From Massilia agrisoli (lineage in GTDB: Bacteria > Pseudomonadota > Gammaproteobacteria > Burkholderiales > Burkholderiaceae_D): DNA of 64,000 bases. The position numbers and the translations under genes were made by a program. A model generated the notes under the pieces. That model had not been told where the DNA came from, ran no database searches, and worked only from the letters and a program-made list of their open reading frames with translations. The first letter of the stretch is position 1. The number at the start of each line of letters is the position of its first letter. The stretch spans positions 186,001-250,000 of the forward strand of contig NZ_JAJHPV010000013.1 of assembly GCF_020831365.1 (NCBI RefSeq). Reading direction: 5' to 3'. Positions 26,067 to 35,265 of this stretch are shown here, in pieces.

Positions 26067-27377
26067 TTAGGCGGCCAGTACAGGCGCGGGGGCTGCCAGC
26101 TGGACCTTGGGGAATTCGAGCACGAACATGGTGTAGCTGTGTTCGCGCGACGTGACGCGGATGCTGGCGTGCCAGGCCTTGACGATCTCCTTGCACAGCG
26201 CAAGGCCGATCCCCGAGCCCGAGCTTGGCGGATAGGAGTAGAAGCGTTCGAACACCAGCGGCAGCTGGGACGGCGCAATGCCGCAGCCGGTGTCGATGAA
26301 CAGCAGGCGCGGGGTTTTGCGGGCGCCGTCGACCACGATGCGGATGCGGCCCTTGCCGGCCCGGTGCAGCGCCTTGAGCGCGTTGCGCAGCAGGTTGAGC
26401 ACGATGACCACCGACAGCTCGTAGCGCCCGGCGAAGGTGAAGTCGCAGCGCATGTCGACCGTGACGCAGGCGCGCTGCGAACTGCTGGTGAACGGGTAGC
26501 GCTTGATGACCGACTCGACGACATCGGCCATCGACACGTATTCGTTCGCTTCAAGCTGCTGGTTCACCGCCGTCGCCGAGAGCAGGAACAGGTCGATCAT
26601 GTGGTTCATGTGCCGCACTTCGAACTGGATGCGCGCCATCGCCTCGCTCATCGCATGCCAGTCGGCTTCGCCCGGCAGGCCGGGCCTGCCCAGCCTGCGG
26701 TTGATGCCGCGCGCATTGGCGTCGATCGTGACGAGGGGCGTGCGCAACTCGTGGGATACCGCAGCCAGCCCGTGCGCCATGCCGGCCAGCTTTTCCTGGG
26801 CCAGCACGCGGCGCCCGACCTTGGCGATCGACACCACGAAGATGGTGAAGCAGTACAGCGGCAGCTGCTCAAGCACATCGTGGCTGAGCAGGAAGGCCGG
26901 ATCGTCGACCAGCGCGAACACCAGGCAGGCCAGGGCGGTGCCCACCAGGTAGGAGCCAAGCGCCCACAGCGTATCGAAGTGGAACAGCACAATCAGGCCG
27001 ATCAGCAGCGACTGGGTCCACACGGCGGCGCCGTGGTTCATCAGGTACATGAAGGTGAAGAAGAACGGCAGCACATAGGTGACGCCAACGAAGATGTAGA
27101 CCCGCATCACCTTGGGCGTGAAGGGCTGGCGCGAGCACACGGCGGGCAGGCACAGCGCGACCCCGGCCAGCCGCAGCGGCAGGCTCTCGAATTCCTGTGG
27201 AAACCACCACGTCCAGACCACGTAGTACAGCGGCAGCCCCACGCAGCCTACCCAGGCCAGCATCATGAAGCGGGTGGATGCGTGGCTGTATTGGCGATCC
27301 TGGCGCACCAGCCAGAGCAGCATAGCCTGCTGCCCCTTGCCGAGTGCCGCCTTCACCCTGTCAGTCCATTGATCCAT
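26067..27377 (-). CDS. LqsS/CqsS-like sensor histidine kinase
   Basis: The 436-residue protein has about six hydrophobic membrane segments in residues 37-187, the arrangement of CqsS/LqsS receptors for alpha-hydroxyketones. A dimerisation and phospho-acceptor region follows, AAVSHELRTP with His209, then the ATPase boxes NLLRNALKAL, DTGCGIAPSQ and GSGIGLALC. No attached receiver is present, unlike Vibrio CqsS; the receiver is the next gene. It is divergent from the synthase gene at 27564, which strengthens the view that it senses that enzyme's product. Confidence 0.85.
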   Translation of the reverse strand: MDQWTDRVKAALGKGQQAMLLWLVRQDRQYSHASTRFMMLAWVGCVGLPLYYVVWTWWFPQEFESLPLRLAGVALCLPAVCSRQPFTPKVMRVYIFVGVTYVLPFFFTFMYLMNHGAAVWTQSLLIGLIVLFHFDTLWALGSYLVGTALACLVFALVDDPAFLLSHDVLEQLPLYCFTIFVVSIAKVGRRVLAQEKLAGMAHGLAAVSHELRTPLVTIDANARGINRRLGRPGLPGEADWHAMSEAMARIQFEVRHMNHMIDLFLLSATAVNQQLEANEYVSMADVVESVIKRYPFTSSSQRACVTVDMRCDFTFAGRYELSVVIVLNLLRNALKALHRAGKGRIRIVVDGARKTPRLLFIDTGCGIAPSQLPLVFERFYSYPPSSGSGIGLALCKEIVKAWHASIRVTSREHSYTMFVLEFPKVQLAAPAPVLAA

Positions 27378-27431
27378 GTAAATCCGCCATTTTTCACGCC
27401 ACAGCCCCGCTCATGGTTGAGCTGGCGCAAA

Positions 27432-27445
27432 TTGATAATTGTCAA
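27432..27445. promoter_or_regulatory. Candidate operator in the divergent quorum-sensing promoter region
   Basis: TTGATAATTGTCAA is a near-palindrome (two mismatches) in the 186-base gap between the kinase and synthase genes. It could be a regulator site controlling one or both directions. There is no direct support beyond symmetry and position. Confidence 0.3.
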
Positions 27446-27563
27446 ACCCGATCTTGTCGCACCTTTGCAATCAGGCACTTGATCTGCCTCAACATCGCGC
27501 GCCGCTGCTGGTTTGATAGGCAACTCGAGAACACAATGAAAGTTCTTTTACTAAGGAGAAATC

Positions 27564-28808
27564 ATGACCCTCGCAGCCCGTCAACAAAGCCTGTTTGCCC
27601 GCGCCGAACACTGCCTTCCGCCCTTCGTGACGAAGCGCATGGATGAGCACTACGTGACCCGTGTCGAGCAATTGCTCGGCGGCGAACACTTGCATGTTTG
27701 GAAACCGGCCGAAGCAGGCGCCATCATGCTCGCCGGGAATGACTACCTCTGTATTTCGGGCGATCCCGGGCTGCTGGCAGCCCAGGCGCGTTGCCTTCAG
27801 TCCAGCCAGGCCGGCTTGCTGATGTCGTCCGTGTTCCTCCAGGAAGGCAGCCGCCAGCACCAGCTTGAAGCGAAGCTGGCGCACTTCATGGGCGCCGAGG
27901 ATGGCGTGCTGGCGCAGTCGGGATGGGCGGCCAACGTCGGCCTGATCCAGAGCATCGCCGAACCCGGGGTTCCGGTCTACCTCGACATGCTGGCCCACGC
28001 CTCGCTGTGGGAAGGCGTGCAGTCGGCGCGCGCCGAGGGCGTGCCTTTCCTGCACAACGACGCCGGCAACCTCGCGCGCCAGGTGGAAAAGCACGGCCGC
28101 GGCGTGATCGTCGTCGACGCGCTGTACAGCACCAACGGCAGCGTGGCGCCGCTGCACGACATCGTCGATATCGCAGAACGCAGCGGCTCGATCCTGATCG
28201 TCGACGAATCGCACTCGCTGGGCACGCACGGGCCGCGCGGCGCCGGCATCGTGGCCGACCTGAGGCTGGAGGACAGCGTCCATTTTCGCACCGCGTCGCT
28301 GGCCAAGGCGTTCGCCGGCCGCGCCGGCTTTATCACCTGTTCGAGCAAGTTCAAGGGCTACTTCCTGTCGGCCTCGCGGCCGGCGATCTTCAGCTCCTGC
28401 CTGCTCGAACATGAACTGGCGTGGTTCGACGCCGCGCTCGACCTGATCTCCGAGGCCGGACAGCGCCGCGCCGCATTGCACGCCAATGCCAGGCGGGTGC
28501 GCGAAGGCCTGCGCGAGCTTGGCTACAACGTCGACGACGGCACCGAGCAGATCATCGCGCTGGAAGCGGGACCTGAACCAAAGACGCTGGCGCTGCGCAA
28601 GGCGCTTGAGCGGCGCGGCGTCTACGGCGCGGTCTTCTGCGCGCCAGCCACCGCCAAGAACCGCTCGCTGGTGCGCCTGACGCTGAACTCCGGCCTGACA
28701 AGCAGCCAGATCAGCCGCCTGCTCGACGCCTGCGACGATATGCGCCAGGAAGTCGACCTTGAAAGCTGGTCCTCGACGCGCCGTTCGCGCCGCCTCACCC
28801 TCGTCTGA
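27564..28808 (+). CDS. jqsA: CqsA/LqsA/JqsA-family alpha-hydroxyketone autoinducer synthase
   Basis: The 414-residue fold-type I PLP enzyme belongs to the alpha-oxoamine synthase family. The cofactor lysine is Lys248 in TASLAKAFAGRAGF; VDESHSLGTHGPRGAG (about 213-228) binds the pyridine ring and phosphate, and the GNDYL of the family start is at residue 58. CqsA/LqsA enzymes join an acyl-CoA to an aminobutyrate or related donor to make CAI-1/LAI-1-type signals. KBL and BioF are related but do not lie beside sensor genes. AAGGAG precedes the ATG closely. The symbol follows the Janthinobacterium homologue by inference. Confidence 0.88.
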   Translation: MTLAARQQSLFARAEHCLPPFVTKRMDEHYVTRVEQLLGGEHLHVWKPAEAGAIMLAGNDYLCISGDPGLLAAQARCLQSSQAGLLMSSVFLQEGSRQHQLEAKLAHFMGAEDGVLAQSGWAANVGLIQSIAEPGVPVYLDMLAHASLWEGVQSARAEGVPFLHNDAGNLARQVEKHGRGVIVVDALYSTNGSVAPLHDIVDIAERSGSILIVDESHSLGTHGPRGAGIVADLRLEDSVHFRTASLAKAFAGRAGFITCSSKFKGYFLSASRPAIFSSCLLEHELAWFDAALDLISEAGQRRAALHANARRVREGLRELGYNVDDGTEQIIALEAGPEPKTLALRKALERRGVYGAVFCAPATAKNRSLVRLTLNSGLTSSQISRLLDACDDMRQEVDLESWSSTRRSRRLTLV

Positions 28809-28853
28809 GCCGTCGCAGCAAAAACAACAACTACATACATTGGAGTGTCCAAA

Positions 28854-29621
28854 ATGTCGACCTTGTTCCTGTTCTCCGCGATTTCCGCATTCTTCCTCGC
28901 CGTGTTCGCGCTGTGCGCGGGCGGCGCCTACCTGCTGGTCTGGACCCTGGGGCGCGAGCGCTACGCAGCGCACCGTATCCAGAAGCGCCCGCGGCCCGCG
29001 CAGGTAACGCGCGAAATTTTCTGGTCCGTCGTCTCGATCCTGATCCTGTCGTCGCTGCTGACAATCACCTGGCTCACCGCGGAGGCGGGATGGAGCCTCG
29101 GCTACTTCGACGTCGGCCAATATGGATGGACCTACCTTGCCGCCTCGGTGGCGATCATGGCCGTGGTCCACGACACCTATTACTACTGGGCGCACCGCTT
29201 CATGCACCACCCGAAGGTGTTCCGCCATGTGCACAAGCTGCACCACACCTTCACCAATCCCACGCCGTTTGCCAGCTACGCCTTCCATCCGCTTGAGGCG
29301 GTCGTCGAAGTGGCCTGGTACGCGCCGCTGGCTTTCGTGCTGCCGGTGCACCCCTACGCAGTGGCCGCCTACATCGTCGTGCTCACGGTGCTGAACGTGA
29401 TCAGCCACCTCGGCTACGAGTTCTACAGCCCCGGCGTCGCGCGCTGGTTCATCACCAGCACCCACCACAACATGCACCACGCGCGCTCGAAGGGACATTT
29501 CATGTTGTACTTCAACCTGTGGGACCGCTGGATGGGCACCAACATGCCGGAATACGAGGCTGCCATGCAGCGCAAGGAAGACGACACGGTTCCGCTGCGC
29601 TATCATGGCGCACATGAGTGA
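28854..29621 (+). CDS. Fatty acid hydroxylase / sterol desaturase superfamily membrane protein
   Basis: The 255-residue membrane protein has about four helices and the three histidine clusters that hold a di-iron centre: HDTYYYWAHRFMHH, HKLHH and HHNMHH. Such enzymes hydroxylate or desaturate long acyl or sterol-like substrates. ATG at 28854 follows a TGGAG and is preferred to the in-frame GTG at 28845. It begins 45 bases after the autoinducer synthase stop, so it may modify the signal or its acyl precursor, or alter membrane lipids in response to it. This link is inference from position. Confidence 0.85.
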   Translation: MSTLFLFSAISAFFLAVFALCAGGAYLLVWTLGRERYAAHRIQKRPRPAQVTREIFWSVVSILILSSLLTITWLTAEAGWSLGYFDVGQYGWTYLAASVAIMAVVHDTYYYWAHRFMHHPKVFRHVHKLHHTFTNPTPFASYAFHPLEAVVEVAWYAPLAFVLPVHPYAVAAYIVVLTVLNVISHLGYEFYSPGVARWFITSTHHNMHHARSKGHFMLYFNLWDRWMGTNMPEYEAAMQRKEDDTVPLRYHGAHE

Positions 29622-30003
29622 ACCTACTACCCTGTATGAAGTGATCGGCGGCGAGGCGCGCGTGCGCGAACTGGTCGACCGGTTTTACGACCTGATGGAG
29701 CTGGAACCGGAATTCGCGGGCATCCACGCGATGCACCCGAAGCCGAACGACAGCTCGCGCGACAAGCTGTTCATGTTCCTGTCCGGCTGGATGGGCGGGC
29801 CCGACCTGTTCGTCGAAAAGTACGGCCACCCGCGCCTGCGCGCGCGCCACCTCCCGTTCGCCATCGGCTCGGCCGAACGCGACCAGTGGCTGCGCGCGAT
29901 GGCGTGGGCGATGGAAGACGTCGGCATCGAGGAATCGCTGCGGCTGCGGCTGATGGAGTCTTTCTACCAGACCGCCGACTGGATGCGCAACAAGGCCGAC
30001 TGA
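29614..30003 (+). CDS. Group II truncated haemoglobin
   Basis: The 129-residue globin starts within the end of the hydroxylase gene (ATGAGTGA overlap). The group II pattern is clear: LYEVIGGEARVRELVDRFY with the B10 tyrosine, MHPKPNDSSRDKLFMFLSGWMGGP, then YGHPRLRARHLPF with the proximal histidine region and the conserved tryptophan in DQWLRAM. Members bind oxygen or NO and can be redox partners. Translational coupling suggests it serves the hydroxylase, for example in oxygen supply, but this is inference. An ATG 9 bases upstream is an alternative start. Confidence 0.9.
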   Translation: MSEPTTLYEVIGGEARVRELVDRFYDLMELEPEFAGIHAMHPKPNDSSRDKLFMFLSGWMGGPDLFVEKYGHPRLRARHLPFAIGSAERDQWLRAMAWAMEDVGIEESLRLRLMESFYQTADWMRNKAD

Positions 30004-30007
30004 CTAC

Positions 30008-31327
30008 ATGACCCAACTCGAATTCCTGGTACTGGCCGCCCTTGCCGTCATCGTGATTGCGCTGCAGCTTGCATTGCTGTTGCGTGGGCGCGGGCGTGAC
30101 GCCGAACGGATGGAACGCGAACTGCGCGCCGAACTGCAGGCCAGCGCACAGGCCACGCGCCAGGAGCTGGGCGGCACGCTGGCCCAGTACCACGGCGCCA
30201 CCGTCCAGCAGCTCGACAGCCTGCGCCAGCAAAGCATGCTGCAGGCGAGCAGTGGCCGGGAGGAGCAGGCGGTCGCGCTCAAGCGCTTCGCCGACACCCT
30301 CCAGCGCACCTTGAACACGCTGACCGAATCGCACTCGCAGCGCATGACGGAAGTGCGCGCAACGCTGGAAACCAAGATCAGGGACCTGCAGACCGACAAC
30401 GCGGCGCGCCTTGAAGAGATGCGCAAAACGGTCGACGAGAAGCTGCATGCAACGCTCGAAACCCGCCTGACCGAATCCTTCAAGCAGGTATCCGAGCGGC
30501 TTGAGAAGGTCCACCAGGGCCTCGGCGAAATGCAGCAGCTGGCGCTGGGCGTCGGCGACCTGAAACGGGTGCTCACCAACGTCAAGACGCGCGGCACCTG
30601 GGGCGAGGTCCAGCTTGAGATGCTGCTCGAGCAGGTGCTCACTGTCGACCAGTACGCCAAGAACGTCGAAACGGTGGCAGGCACCAATGCGCGGGTCGAA
30701 TTCGCCATCAAGCTGCCAGGCGTGATCGATGGCGGCGCCCCGGTGTGGCTGCCAATCGACGCCAAATTCCCCAAGGAGCAGTACGAGCGGCTGGTGGAAG
30801 CGGCCGACCGTGCCGATGCCGAGGGGGTGGCCCTGTACGGCAAAGAGCTGGAAAAGGCAGTGCGTAACGAGGCCAAGACGATTTGCGAAAAGTACGTCTC
30901 GCCGCCGCACACCACCGATTTTGCGATCCTGTTCCTGCCCACTGAAGGCCTGTACGCGGAAGTGATGCGCCGACCGGGACTGGCCGACGACTTGCAGCGC
31001 AAGCTGCGCGTATCGATTGCGGGGCCGTCGACTCTTGCTGCGATCCTCAACAGTTTGCAGATGGGATTCCGTACCCTCGCGCTGGAGAAGCGCTCGTCGG
31101 AGGTATGGGAAGTGCTGGGCGCGGTGAAGACCGAGTTCGGCAAATTCGGCGACGTGCTGAGCGCGACCAAGCTGACCCTGGAGCGCGCGGCCAAGAATAT
31201 CGAGAACGCCGAAGTGCGCAGCCGCCAGATGGCGCGCAGGCTGAAATCGGTGGAAGCACTGCCGAGCGAAGCGGCCCAGCTGCTGCTCGGGCCGGAAATC
31301 GAAGCAGGAGATAGCGACACCCTATAA
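30008..31327 (+). CDS. rmuC: DNA recombination protein RmuC
   Basis: The 439-residue protein starts with one membrane helix (LEFLVLAALAVIVIALQLALLL), has a long coiled-coil region (about residues 35-180), then the RmuC nuclease-like core with TRGTWGEVQLEMLLEQVL and LPIDAKFPKEQYERLVEA. E. coli RmuC limits DNA inversion and has been assigned to the restriction-endonuclease-like fold. It follows the globin gene by 4 bases but is unlikely to share its role. Confidence 0.93.
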   Translation: MTQLEFLVLAALAVIVIALQLALLLRGRGRDAERMERELRAELQASAQATRQELGGTLAQYHGATVQQLDSLRQQSMLQASSGREEQAVALKRFADTLQRTLNTLTESHSQRMTEVRATLETKIRDLQTDNAARLEEMRKTVDEKLHATLETRLTESFKQVSERLEKVHQGLGEMQQLALGVGDLKRVLTNVKTRGTWGEVQLEMLLEQVLTVDQYAKNVETVAGTNARVEFAIKLPGVIDGGAPVWLPIDAKFPKEQYERLVEAADRADAEGVALYGKELEKAVRNEAKTICEKYVSPPHTTDFAILFLPTEGLYAEVMRRPGLADDLQRKLRVSIAGPSTLAAILNSLQMGFRTLALEKRSSEVWEVLGAVKTEFGKFGDVLSATKLTLERAAKNIENAEVRSRQMARRLKSVEALPSEAAQLLLGPEIEAGDSDTL

Positions 31328-31356
31328 CGTCGTCCCCGCGCAGGCGGGGACCCATA
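31328..31356. repeat. Dispersed inverted-repeat element, copy B
   Basis: CGTCGTCCCCGCGCAGGCGGGGA starts immediately after the rmuC stop codon and forms a small hairpin (CCCCGC/GCGGGG). It is a shorter member of the family seen at 3765 and 37709. Confidence 0.6.
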
Positions 31357-31381
31357 AAGCGTTGGCATCAACGGAGCCCAA

Positions 31382-32911
31382 ATGCGCAACAAGGTCGTGA
31401 CGGCAGCAGAAGCGGTACAACGGATTCGCGACGGGGCGACTGTCGCCACCGGTGGTTTCGTCGGCGTTGGTTTTGCAGAGAACATCGCCGTGGCGCTCGA
31501 ACAGCGCTTCACCTCCACCGGACTGCCGCGCGACCTGACGCTGGTCTACGCCGCAGGGCAGGGCGACGGCAAGAACCGCGGCCTGAACCACTTTGCGCAC
31601 CAGGGGCTCGTCAAGCGCGTGATCGGCGGCCACTGGGGCCTGGTGCCCAAGCTCCAGGCACTCGCCATCGACAACGAGATTGAAGCCTACAACCTGCCGC
31701 AGGGCGTCATCAGCCAGCTGTTTCGCGACACCGCTGCCGGCAAGCCTGGCCTGCTGTCGTCAGTAGGTGTCGGCACCTTTGTGGACCCGCGTTACGGCGG
31801 CGGCAAGATCAACAGCCGCGCGCGCGACGAGCTGGTGGAGCTGATGACAATCGGCGGCGAAGAATACCTGTTCTACAAGGCGCAGCCGATCGATGTGGCC
31901 ATCATTCGCGGCACCACCGCCGACGCCCACGGCAACGTCACGATGGAGAAGGAAGCATTGACGCTGGAGGCGCTGGCGATCGCGATGGCGGCGCACAACT
32001 CGGGCGGCATCGTGATCGTGCAGGTTGAAAAGGTCGTCGAAGCCGGCACGCTCAACGCGCGCCAGGTCAAGGTGCCCGGCCTGCTGGTGGACTACGTCGT
32101 CATCTCCGAAAACCCCGAGTATCACCACCAGACCTTCGGCACTGAGTACAGCGAAGCATATGCAAGCGAGGTTCGGCTCCCGCTGGGTTCCATCAAACCT
32201 GCCCCGTTATCGGAACGCGTGATCATCGCCCGCCGCGCCTTGATGGAGCTGCGTGAAGGCGACGTCGTCAACCTCGGCATCGGCATGCCGGAAGGCGTGG
32301 CGCAGGCTGCAGCCGAACGGCAGATGCTCGACAAGATCACGCTGACCGCGGAGGCGGGTGTGATCGGTGGAATGCCGGCTTCAGGGCTTGATTTTGGCGC
32401 TGCGATCAACGCCGAGGCAGTGATCGACCAGCCCTACCAGTTCGATTTCTATGATGGCGGCGGACTGGACGTCGCTGTCCTCGGACTTGCGCAGGCCGAC
32501 CGTTTCGGCAACCTGAACGTCAGCAAATTCGGATCGCGTCTGGCGGGAGCCGGTGGCTTCATCAACATCAGCCAGAACGCCAGGAAGGTCGCGTTCGTCG
32601 GTACCTTTACCGCCGGGGGACTGGAGATCGCTGTCGACGACGGCCAGTTGCGGATTGCGAGCGAGGGACGCAGCAAGAAGTTTGTTGACCAGGTTGAGCA
32701 TCGCACCTACTCGGGCGAGCACGCGTACCGTCGTGGTCAGGATGCACTCTACATTACCGAGCGCTGCGTTTTCAGGCTGGTCGAGGGTGGGCTGGAGCTG
32801 ATTGAAATCGCGCCCGGTATCGACCTTGAGCGCGACGTGTTTGAGCAGATGGATTTCAAGCCGGCGGTAAGTCCATCGCTGAAGCTGATGGACGCGGATA
32901 TCTTCAGGTAG
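31382..32911 (+). CDS. Acyl-CoA:carboxylate CoA-transferase, fused alpha-beta (YdiF/Pct type)
   Basis: The 509-residue protein is a family I CoA-transferase with both subunits in one chain. The N-terminal alpha part starts [21 protein letters not shown] and has the GGHWGLVP loop. The C-terminal beta part includes [12 protein letters not shown] and [12 protein letters not shown], whose glutamate should be the thioester-forming residue, then [14 protein letters not shown]. The propionate/acetate/short-chain-acyl transferases of this form move CoA between acids. The substrate and pathway are not given by the neighbours. Confidence 0.88.
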   Translation: MRNKVVTAAEAVQRIRDGATVATGGFVGVGFAENIAVALEQRFTSTGLPRDLTLVYAAGQGDGKNRGLNHFAHQGLVKRVIGGHWGLVPKLQALAIDNEIEAYNLPQGVISQLFRDTAAGKPGLLSSVGVGTFVDPRYGGGKINSRARDELVELMTIGGEEYLFYKAQPIDVAIIRGTTADAHGNVTMEKEALTLEALAIAMAAHNSGGIVIVQVEKVVEAGTLNARQVKVPGLLVDYVVISENPEYHHQTFGTEYSEAYASEVRLPLGSIKPAPLSERVIIARRALMELREGDVVNLGIGMPEGVAQAAAERQMLDKITLTAEAGVIGGMPASGLDFGAAINAEAVIDQPYQFDFYDGGGLDVAVLGLAQADRFGNLNVSKFGSRLAGAGGFINISQNARKVAFVGTFTAGGLEIAVDDGQLRIASEGRSKKFVDQVEHRTYSGEHAYRRGQDALYITERCVFRLVEGGLELIEIAPGIDLERDVFEQMDFKPAVSPSLKLMDADIFR

Positions 32912-32926
32912 ATTTACTTGGGATAT

Positions 32927-33325
32927 CTACAATCTATCGGCTGGATGATTCACGCCGTCGTTGGTCGGAACGTCCCCCAGGTCAAAAGGATTCACTCCTT
33001 CGAGACACCCCACGTTGTAGCCAAATTGATTGGGATTCGACCGGCGCTGGTGGTGGGTGTAGATGCCGCAGCGTGAGCAGAAGTAGTGCTTCGCAGTGTG
33101 GGTATTGAACTCGTACAGTGCCAGCACGTCCTGGCCCTGAACAATCGAGATCCCCGACAGGGGCACCGAGGCCACAATCGCTCCTCTGCGCCGGCAAATC
33201 GAACAATCGCAGCGGCGCGGGTCGACAATGCCGTCTGGGAGATCCAGCTCGAGTACCACCGCGCCGCAATGGCACGACGCACGATGCTTCGCTTTGATCT
33301 CAGTGCCGCCTACGTTCTTTATCAT
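32927..33325 (-). CDS. GFA-family zinc protein
   Basis: The 132-residue protein shows the zinc cysteines of the Gfa/glutathione-dependent formaldehyde-activating fold: SCHCGAVVLEL, RCDCSICRRRG and FCSRCGIYTHH. In Paracoccus Gfa the fold binds glutathione adducts; most homologues, including this one, have no proven reaction. It is encoded alone between a convergent CoA-transferase gene and moeA. Confidence 0.88.
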   Translation of the reverse strand: MIKNVGGTEIKAKHRASCHCGAVVLELDLPDGIVDPRRCDCSICRRRGAIVASVPLSGISIVQGQDVLALYEFNTHTAKHYFCSRCGIYTHHQRRSNPNQFGYNVGCLEGVNPFDLGDVPTNDGVNHPADRL

Positions 33326-33363
33326 GTCCTCGCTCCGACTATTTTCGCGATTGATCCAGGCGT

Positions 33364-34647
33364 CTAGACCAGCCCTTCGAACAAGATCACGTCGACCAGG
33401 TCCCCAGCCGCGACATTGCCTTGCTCGTCATGCAGCACGACCATGCAGTTTGCCTCCGACATCGAGCGCAGGATGCCCGATCCCTGCGAGCCGGTGATAC
33501 GCACCTGCTGTTCGCCGTGCTCGTTCGTCGACAGGATGCCGCGCTGGTACTCGGTACGTCCCGGCTTTTTGCGCAGTGCGCCTGCCGACCTGGCCTTGAC
33601 CAGCAGCTGCGGCGCCTGCGCTCCCATCATGCGCAGCAGTGCCGCGCGGGCGAAGAAGTAGAACGACACCATCACCGCTACCGGATTGCCAGGAAGGCCG
33701 AACAGGAAGGCGCTCTTGCCGTTCGAGTTGATGCGCCCGAAGGCCAGCGGGCGGCCGGGCCGCATGCCGATCTTCCAGAACGTCACATCGCCCAGCTCCG
33801 CCATGATCTGCTTCGTGTAGTCGGCCGCACCGACCGATACGCCGCCGGATGTGATCACCGCGTCGACGTTTTCGCAGGCGGTGCGCAGCGCTTGTTCCAA
33901 TGCTTCCGGATCGTCGCGCACGATGCCCATGTCGACGATGTCGCAGCCAAGCCGCGTCAGCATGCCGAACAGGGTGTAGCGGTTGCTGTCGTAGACACAG
34001 CCCGCTTCGAGCGGCTCGCCGATAGAACGCAGCTCGTCGCCGGTCGAGAAGAACGCCACGCGCAGGCGGCGCATCACCGGTACTTCCGCGATGCCGAGCG
34101 ACGCAATCAGGCCCAGGTCGGCTGGACGAATGATCTTTCCTTTCGCGATCGCCGCGCTGCCGGCCATCAGGTCTTCACCGGCAAAGCGGCGGTTGTCGCC
34201 GGTGCGGATGGTGCCGGGGTTGATGGTGATCGCGGTCTCGCTGATCGACGCCACGTGCTCCTGCGGGATCACGCTGTCGCAGCCTTCCGGCATGACGCCA
34301 CCCGTCATGATGCGTACGCATTCGCCGGCTTGCGGAACGATGCCCGACGGCCGTCCCGCGTACACCGTTGCGATGACCTTCAGCGTAGTGGCCGACGATT
34401 CGCTCAGGTCCGCGCCGCGCAGCGCGTAGCCGTCCATGGCGGAGTTGTCGTGCGCAGGAACGCTGATCGGCGAGATGATGTCGGCGGCGAGCACGCGGTC
34501 CAGTGCAGATCGCAGGGCGACTTGTTCAATCGCGCCGACGGGGGTGATGAAGTCGTTGATGATGCGCTGCGCATGGCGCACCGGGAGCGCATCGGGATCG
34601 TAGTCGGACAGGCAGCTGGTGACGTCGTTCAGTGTCGTGTTCTTCAT
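33364..34647 (-). CDS. moeA: Molybdopterin molybdotransferase
   Basis: The 427-residue enzyme inserts molybdate into adenylated molybdopterin, the last step of Moco synthesis. Seen are PAHDNSAMDGYALRGAD (domain start, near residue 64), RIMTGGVMPEGCDSV, FFSTGDELRSIGEPL, the MoCF-fold loop ITSGGVSVGAADY, and LPGNPVAVMVSF. The ATG at 34647 overlaps the mobA stop by 4 bases (ATGA), so the two should be translationally coupled. It is last in chrA-moaA-mobA-moeA. Confidence 0.96.
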   Translation of the reverse strand: MKNTTLNDVTSCLSDYDPDALPVRHAQRIINDFITPVGAIEQVALRSALDRVLAADIISPISVPAHDNSAMDGYALRGADLSESSATTLKVIATVYAGRPSGIVPQAGECVRIMTGGVMPEGCDSVIPQEHVASISETAITINPGTIRTGDNRRFAGEDLMAGSAAIAKGKIIRPADLGLIASLGIAEVPVMRRLRVAFFSTGDELRSIGEPLEAGCVYDSNRYTLFGMLTRLGCDIVDMGIVRDDPEALEQALRTACENVDAVITSGGVSVGAADYTKQIMAELGDVTFWKIGMRPGRPLAFGRINSNGKSAFLFGLPGNPVAVMVSFYFFARAALLRMMGAQAPQLLVKARSAGALRKKPGRTEYQRGILSTNEHGEQQVRITGSQGSGILRSMSEANCMVVLHDEQGNVAAGDLVDVILFEGLV

Positions 34648-35261
34648 TCTTGCTCGTTCTCGAACTGTTGTAGTTCGCGCAGGGTATTGATATTGCGGAA
34701 GGCGCTGGCGTCATCGAAACGCACCCGTACAACCTTGATCGCGCCGTACCAGCCATCCATGCGGCGTCCGCCCGTGGCGAGGAAATTCGCCAGATGGGGC
34801 AGGGCGGATGTTTTGACGAGCGCGAACACCGGGTGCGGCTGGACACGCATTTCGCCGCTGTCGTCCGCCTCCTCGGTTTCGGCCAGCGCCAGGTCGGCGC
34901 CGTTCGCCTCAAGCGCGGCCGCAAGGCGTTCGACGAGATCGGCTGGCAGGAACGGCGAATCGCACGGTGCGGTCACCAGGTAGTCGGTGGCGCAGCGGCG
35001 CAGGCCTGTTTCGAGACCGGCCATCGGACCTTCGAAACCTTGGAGGTCATCCGGCCACACGGGCACGCCAAATGCCGCGTACTGATCGAGGTTCTGGTTA
35101 GCGTTGATTGCGATGGCGCCAACCTGCGGCGCAAGCCGTTCGATGACATGTGCAGCCATCGGCCTTCCGCGGAATGGCTGCAGGCCTTTATCGACGTGGC
35201 CCATGCGGCTGCCGCGGCCACCTGCCAGAATCAGGCCGGTGATTTGTTCACGAAACGGCAT
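34644..35261 (-). CDS. mobA: Molybdenum cofactor guanylyltransferase
   Basis: The 205-residue nucleotidyltransferase attaches GMP to Mo-molybdopterin to make the bis-MGD cofactor of DMSO-reductase-type enzymes. The GTP-binding signature is LILAGGRGSRMGHVDKGL at the N-terminus, followed by GPMAGLETGLR and APCDSPFLPADL. GGAGG lies 9 bases upstream of the ATG at 35261, which decides the start over a longer open frame. It follows moaA by 4 bases. Confidence 0.94.
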   Translation of the reverse strand: MPFREQITGLILAGGRGSRMGHVDKGLQPFRGRPMAAHVIERLAPQVGAIAINANQNLDQYAAFGVPVWPDDLQGFEGPMAGLETGLRRCATDYLVTAPCDSPFLPADLVERLAAALEANGADLALAETEEADDSGEMRVQPHPVFALVKTSALPHLANFLATGGRRMDGWYGAIKVVRVRFDDASAFRNINTLRELQQFENEQE

Positions 35262-35265
35262 TGGG

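Noticed and set aside
26051-26554. Upstream extension of the response-regulator frame into the kinase gene
   Set aside because: The extension overlaps conserved kinase sequence in another frame; the regulator homology begins at the ATG at 26050.
27489-29615. A 708-codon open frame on the minus strand
   Set aside because: It is antisense to the autoinducer synthase and hydroxylase genes and has no motifs of its own.
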